DNA of 46,822 bases, from NCBI RefSeq assembly GCF_030813915.1, contig NZ_JAUSUJ010000023.1:1-46822 (forward strand), read 5' to 3'. Under the pieces are notes generated by a model. The model made no database searches, was not told where the DNA came from, and worked only from the letters and a program-made list of their open reading frames with translations. Positions 44,916 to 46,822 of the stretch are shown here, one piece after another. This DNA comes from Rhodoplanes tepidamans (GTDB lineage: Bacteria > Pseudomonadota > Alphaproteobacteria > Rhizobiales > Xanthobacteraceae). The number at the start of each line of letters is the position of its first letter. Within the stretch, counting starts at the first letter, position 1. The position numbers and the translations under genes are program-made.

Positions 44916-45044
44916 CCATGTTTCCTCGTAGAAGCGCAGCCCGCCCCTTCGTACCCTGGACTGAGCAAGCGTAGCCCGGCTTCCTCGTAGCAAGCGTAGC
45001 CCGGGCTCTTCGTAGCCTGGATTGAGCGAAGCGAAATCCGGGGC
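44906..45044 (+). repeat. Tandem GCAAGCGTAGCCCGG units ending in a REP-like palindrome
   Basis: GCAAGCGTARCC starts at 44906, 44965 and 44990, each followed by a CTTCGTAG- or CTCGTAG-type joint. The series ends with GTAGCCTGGATTGAGCGAAGCGAAATCCGGGGC-like sequence (45012-45044), a palindromic repeat common in proteobacterial intergenic DNA. The first unit overlaps the last three codons and stop of the TIR gene. Confidence 0.7.
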
Positions 45045-45135
45045 TTACTTGCTCCGGCGTCGGCCGCACCTTTTGCCCATCCCGACGGAGCACCCGCGAC
45101 ATCCGGGGCTGTCTTGCTCCAGCGACCGCCGCACC

Positions 45136-45167
45136 CCGGGCGTCGCTGCGCTCATCCAGGGCTACGA
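45136..45167 (-). repeat. Inverted copy of the REP-like element
   Basis: Read on the minus strand this gives CTCGTAGCCCTGGATGAGCG then CAGCGACG and CCCGGGG, the same family as 45012-45044 in opposite orientation. It overlaps the 3' end of the NYN-domain gene (stop at 45152-45154). Confidence 0.6.
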
Positions 45168-45937
45168 GTTTGCGGCTTCTTCCGATCGGGCGTTCGGGCC
45201 GGCGTCTTTCGAACCCGCAGCGGGTGGGTCTTCGACATCTCGATGCCGAACGGCGCCGCCGCCCGAACCAGATCGCTCAGCTTGCGGAACCCGAAGGTGC
45301 GGGGGTCGAAGTCCGGCGTCGCCTCGCCGAGCCGGTCGCCGAGGGCGCTCAGCGGCACCCAGCCGTCCCTCGTCTCCATCCCGCCCACCACCGCCTCGAT
45401 GATCGCCGCCACCATGAGCGCCGCTTCGTCCGGCAACGGCGGGCTCGCGGAACGCGGCGGCGCGGCCGGCCAACCGGCCGGCGGCGCCGGAACGAGGCTG
45501 TCCGTGCAGACGAACCGGCGGCACGCCCGGCGGAAGCTGTCCGGCGTCTTTTGCTCGCCGAAGCCGAAGACGTCGACGCCCTGCTCGCGGATGCGGGCGG
45601 CGAGGCGGGTGAAGTCGCTGTCCGACGACACCAGGCAGAACCCGTCGAAGCGCCCGCTGTGCAGAAAATCCATCGCGTCGATCACCATGCTGATGTCGGC
45701 GGCGTTCTTGCCGGGCGTGTAGGCGAACTGCTGCTGGGGGACGATGGCGTGCCTCGACAGCACCTCGGCCCAGCCCTTCGAGCGGCCGTTGGAGAAGTCG
45801 CCGTAGATCCGGCGGACGCTGGCGTCTCCGATCCTGGCGATCTCGGCGAACAGCCCGTCGGCGATCCTGGGCGACGCGTTGTCGGCGTCGATCAGGACGG
45901 CGAGCCGGGACCGCTTTTCCACGTGCATGATCGACAC
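45152..45937 (-). CDS. NYN-domain (PIN-like nuclease) protein with LOTUS/OST-HTH domain
   Basis: A 261-residue protein of the LabA/NYN type. The N-terminal ~150 residues carry acidic motifs expected for a metal-dependent RNase: VLIDADNAS, NAADISMVIDAMD and VSSDSDFTRLA. After a Pro/Ala linker, residues ~170-240 resemble a LOTUS/OST-HTH RNA-binding fold (GWVPLSALGDRL, FGFRKLSDLV). A basic tail ends the chain. GTG at 45937 has GGAGGG just upstream; ATG at 45928 is an alternative. Its G+C content is like the core genome, unlike the TIR gene. Likely role is RNA processing or silencing. Confidence 0.83.
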   Translation of the reverse strand: MSIMHVEKRSRLAVLIDADNASPRIADGLFAEIARIGDASVRRIYGDFSNGRSKGWAEVLSRHAIVPQQQFAYTPGKNAADISMVIDAMDFLHSGRFDGFCLVSSDSDFTRLAARIREQGVDVFGFGEQKTPDSFRRACRRFVCTDSLVPAPPAGWPAAPPRSASPPLPDEAALMVAAIIEAVVGGMETRDGWVPLSALGDRLGEATPDFDPRTFGFRKLSDLVRAAAPFGIEMSKTHPLRVRKTPARTPDRKKPQTRSPG

Positions 45938-46236
45938 AGAGCCCTCCGCCCGGACTTGTCGTGCCGGCCCGGAGACAGAGCAACCGAGACGCGATCTCAG
46001 GCTTATAATCCCGCCATCGTTTAGGCTCCCTTAGCGGCCGGCGCCGGGCCTCTCCTCGCACGGACCGGGCGCCCGCGACGTCGAGCAAGCGTCGCCCGGT
46101 TCCTTGTCGAGTGGGTCTGGCGCGCAGCGCCGTAACCCACCAATCAAGCTCGAAACATCCGCCGAATGGTGGGTTACGCGCCGTCGGCGCTGACCCACCC
46201 TACGACGTACTGGTCAAATAAGGACGATAGGCACCC
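45938..46236. other. Intergenic repeat-rich region
   Basis: No gene is visible in these 299 bp. It contains a further GAGCAAGCGTCGCCCGG fragment (46083-46099) related to the repeats after the TIR gene, and a large imperfect inverted repeat at 46111-46200. Confidence 0.5.
46111..46200. repeat. Imperfect inverted repeat (GTGGGTC...GTAACCCACC family)
   Basis: The left arm (46111-46141) and right arm (46169-46200) are imperfect reverse complements, each itself containing GGGT...ACCC-type palindromes, around a 27-base loop. This family is a common dispersed intergenic element in proteobacteria. It may terminate transcription in both directions. Confidence 0.7.
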
Positions 46237-46822
46237 ATGTCGTTATGGTCGAGATTGTTTGGCCGCTTCTACGCCGCTCATCAGGCCAACGCTGCGCAGG
46301 ATCCACTGAGCGAAGGCTTGCACAGATGGAACGAGGCGACACGTGCGCTCCTCGGAAATGAATCCAATCGGCAGTTTGTGCGCGACGCATTGGATCGACT
46401 CGAGCACGCAGGGTTGCGGGTCTCCTCGACTCTGAATCGAGAAATCATCGCTGTTCGGATTCTCCGCGACTTCGCGAATTTCTTTGAGGGCGACGATCTG
46501 GCGGTCGCTTTTGCGAATAAGCAAGAGGCGTTGGCGAAGAACAGCTTCGATCTCCTCGTGTTTCTACACCTGGCGGGCGAAACCGATGCATTTTATGCCT
46601 TCGATGATTTCGACGCCCTCAAAGCTGACTTGCCAAGTTTCAGGGCCTTGGATGACGACGCAATCGAAACAATCCTGGACGATCATTCCTGTCCGATCTT
46701 CGAGAACGCAGACATAATCACGATAGTCAACGAACACGATCCGGGAACGTTTCTCGAGGAAAAGATCCGCCAACTCGAGTCCCTGGCATGTAGTGACTTT
46801 GTGATCCAGTCGGTCGTCGAAA
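46237..46822 (+). CDS. Partial unknown gene running off the window end
   Basis: An open frame starts at ATG 46237 (MSLWSRLFGRFYAAHQANAA) and continues without stop through the last base, giving at least 195 residues. The product looks soluble, acidic and largely helical, with WNEATRALLGNESNRQFVRD and later LDDDAIETILDDHSCPIF. I do not recognise a family. Low G+C content resembles the TIR gene and indicates accessory DNA. AGG lies near the start but no strong ribosome site is seen. Confidence 0.65.
   Translation, partial: MSLWSRLFGRFYAAHQANAAQDPLSEGLHRWNEATRALLGNESNRQFVRDALDRLEHAGLRVSSTLNREIIAVRILRDFANFFEGDDLAVAFANKQEALAKNSFDLLVFLHLAGETDAFYAFDDFDALKADLPSFRALDDDAIETILDDHSCPIFENADIITIVNEHDPGTFLEEKIRQLESLACSDFVIQSVVE

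Noticed and set aside
44906-45167. CRISPR array
   Set aside because: Repeat units are irregularly spaced and directly joined, without uniform spacers, and match REP-like elements; no cas genes are nearby.

Overview
The window is a high-G+C alphaproteobacterial chromosome segment, most likely Hyphomicrobiales-like. Support comes from the long B12-dependent ribonucleotide reductase with a C-terminal zinc ribbon, a DUF2155 gene beside the mitochondrial-type complex I subunit NDUFA12, and an alphaproteobacterial Sox system with soxS/V/W helpers. The first ~95 bases are almost pure G and C homopolymer and look like a contig-end artefact.

Left third (about 0.1-16.6 kb): lithotrophic sulfur oxidation. 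A minus-strand run soxY-soxZ-soxB-soxC-soxD-cytochrome c diverges from soxA-soxX. Next come the redox helpers soxW, soxV and soxS, an exported protein of unknown function, and a YeeE/YedE thiosulfate-type transporter. Together they encode periplasmic thiosulfate oxidation (SoxAX loads the substrate on SoxYZ, SoxB releases sulfate, SoxCD oxidises the sulfane sulfur) plus thiol-redox maintenance. A tetrathionate-reductase-type operon ttrB-ttrC-ttrA follows, without ttrRS, and has a perfect 20-bp palindrome upstream. A shared inverted repeat ATTC-N8-GAAT (one near-copy) occurs in the two divergent sox intergenic regions and upstream of the transporter; it is a candidate operator.

Middle (16.9-39 kb): an SsuA/TauA-type ABC transporter in line with a tandem-domain nitrilase whose second domain has lost its catalytic cysteine, then a LysR regulator and a soluble MCP/Cache protein. 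Housekeeping genes follow (DUF2155, NDUFA12, an MscS channel), then a TetR regulator divergent from a lipoprotein with two matching operator-like sites between them. After dctA comes a small catabolic cluster (LysR, carboxymuconolactone-decarboxylase-like, SDR, amidohydrolase of the pyrone-dicarboxylate hydrolase type). The last part is a MatC-type carrier with a DctB/DctD two-component system.

Right end (39-46.8 kb): nrdJ behind a clear promoter and a long leader. Base composition then drops sharply into an accessory region with a 53-residue zinc-ribbon protein, a TIR-domain protein with an unassigned C-terminal domain, REP-like repeats, a NYN-LOTUS protein and a partial unknown gene running off the window. 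The zinc-ribbon/TIR pair is the best candidate for an undescribed (possibly defence) module. No tRNA, rRNA, CRISPR array or insertion sequence was recognised.
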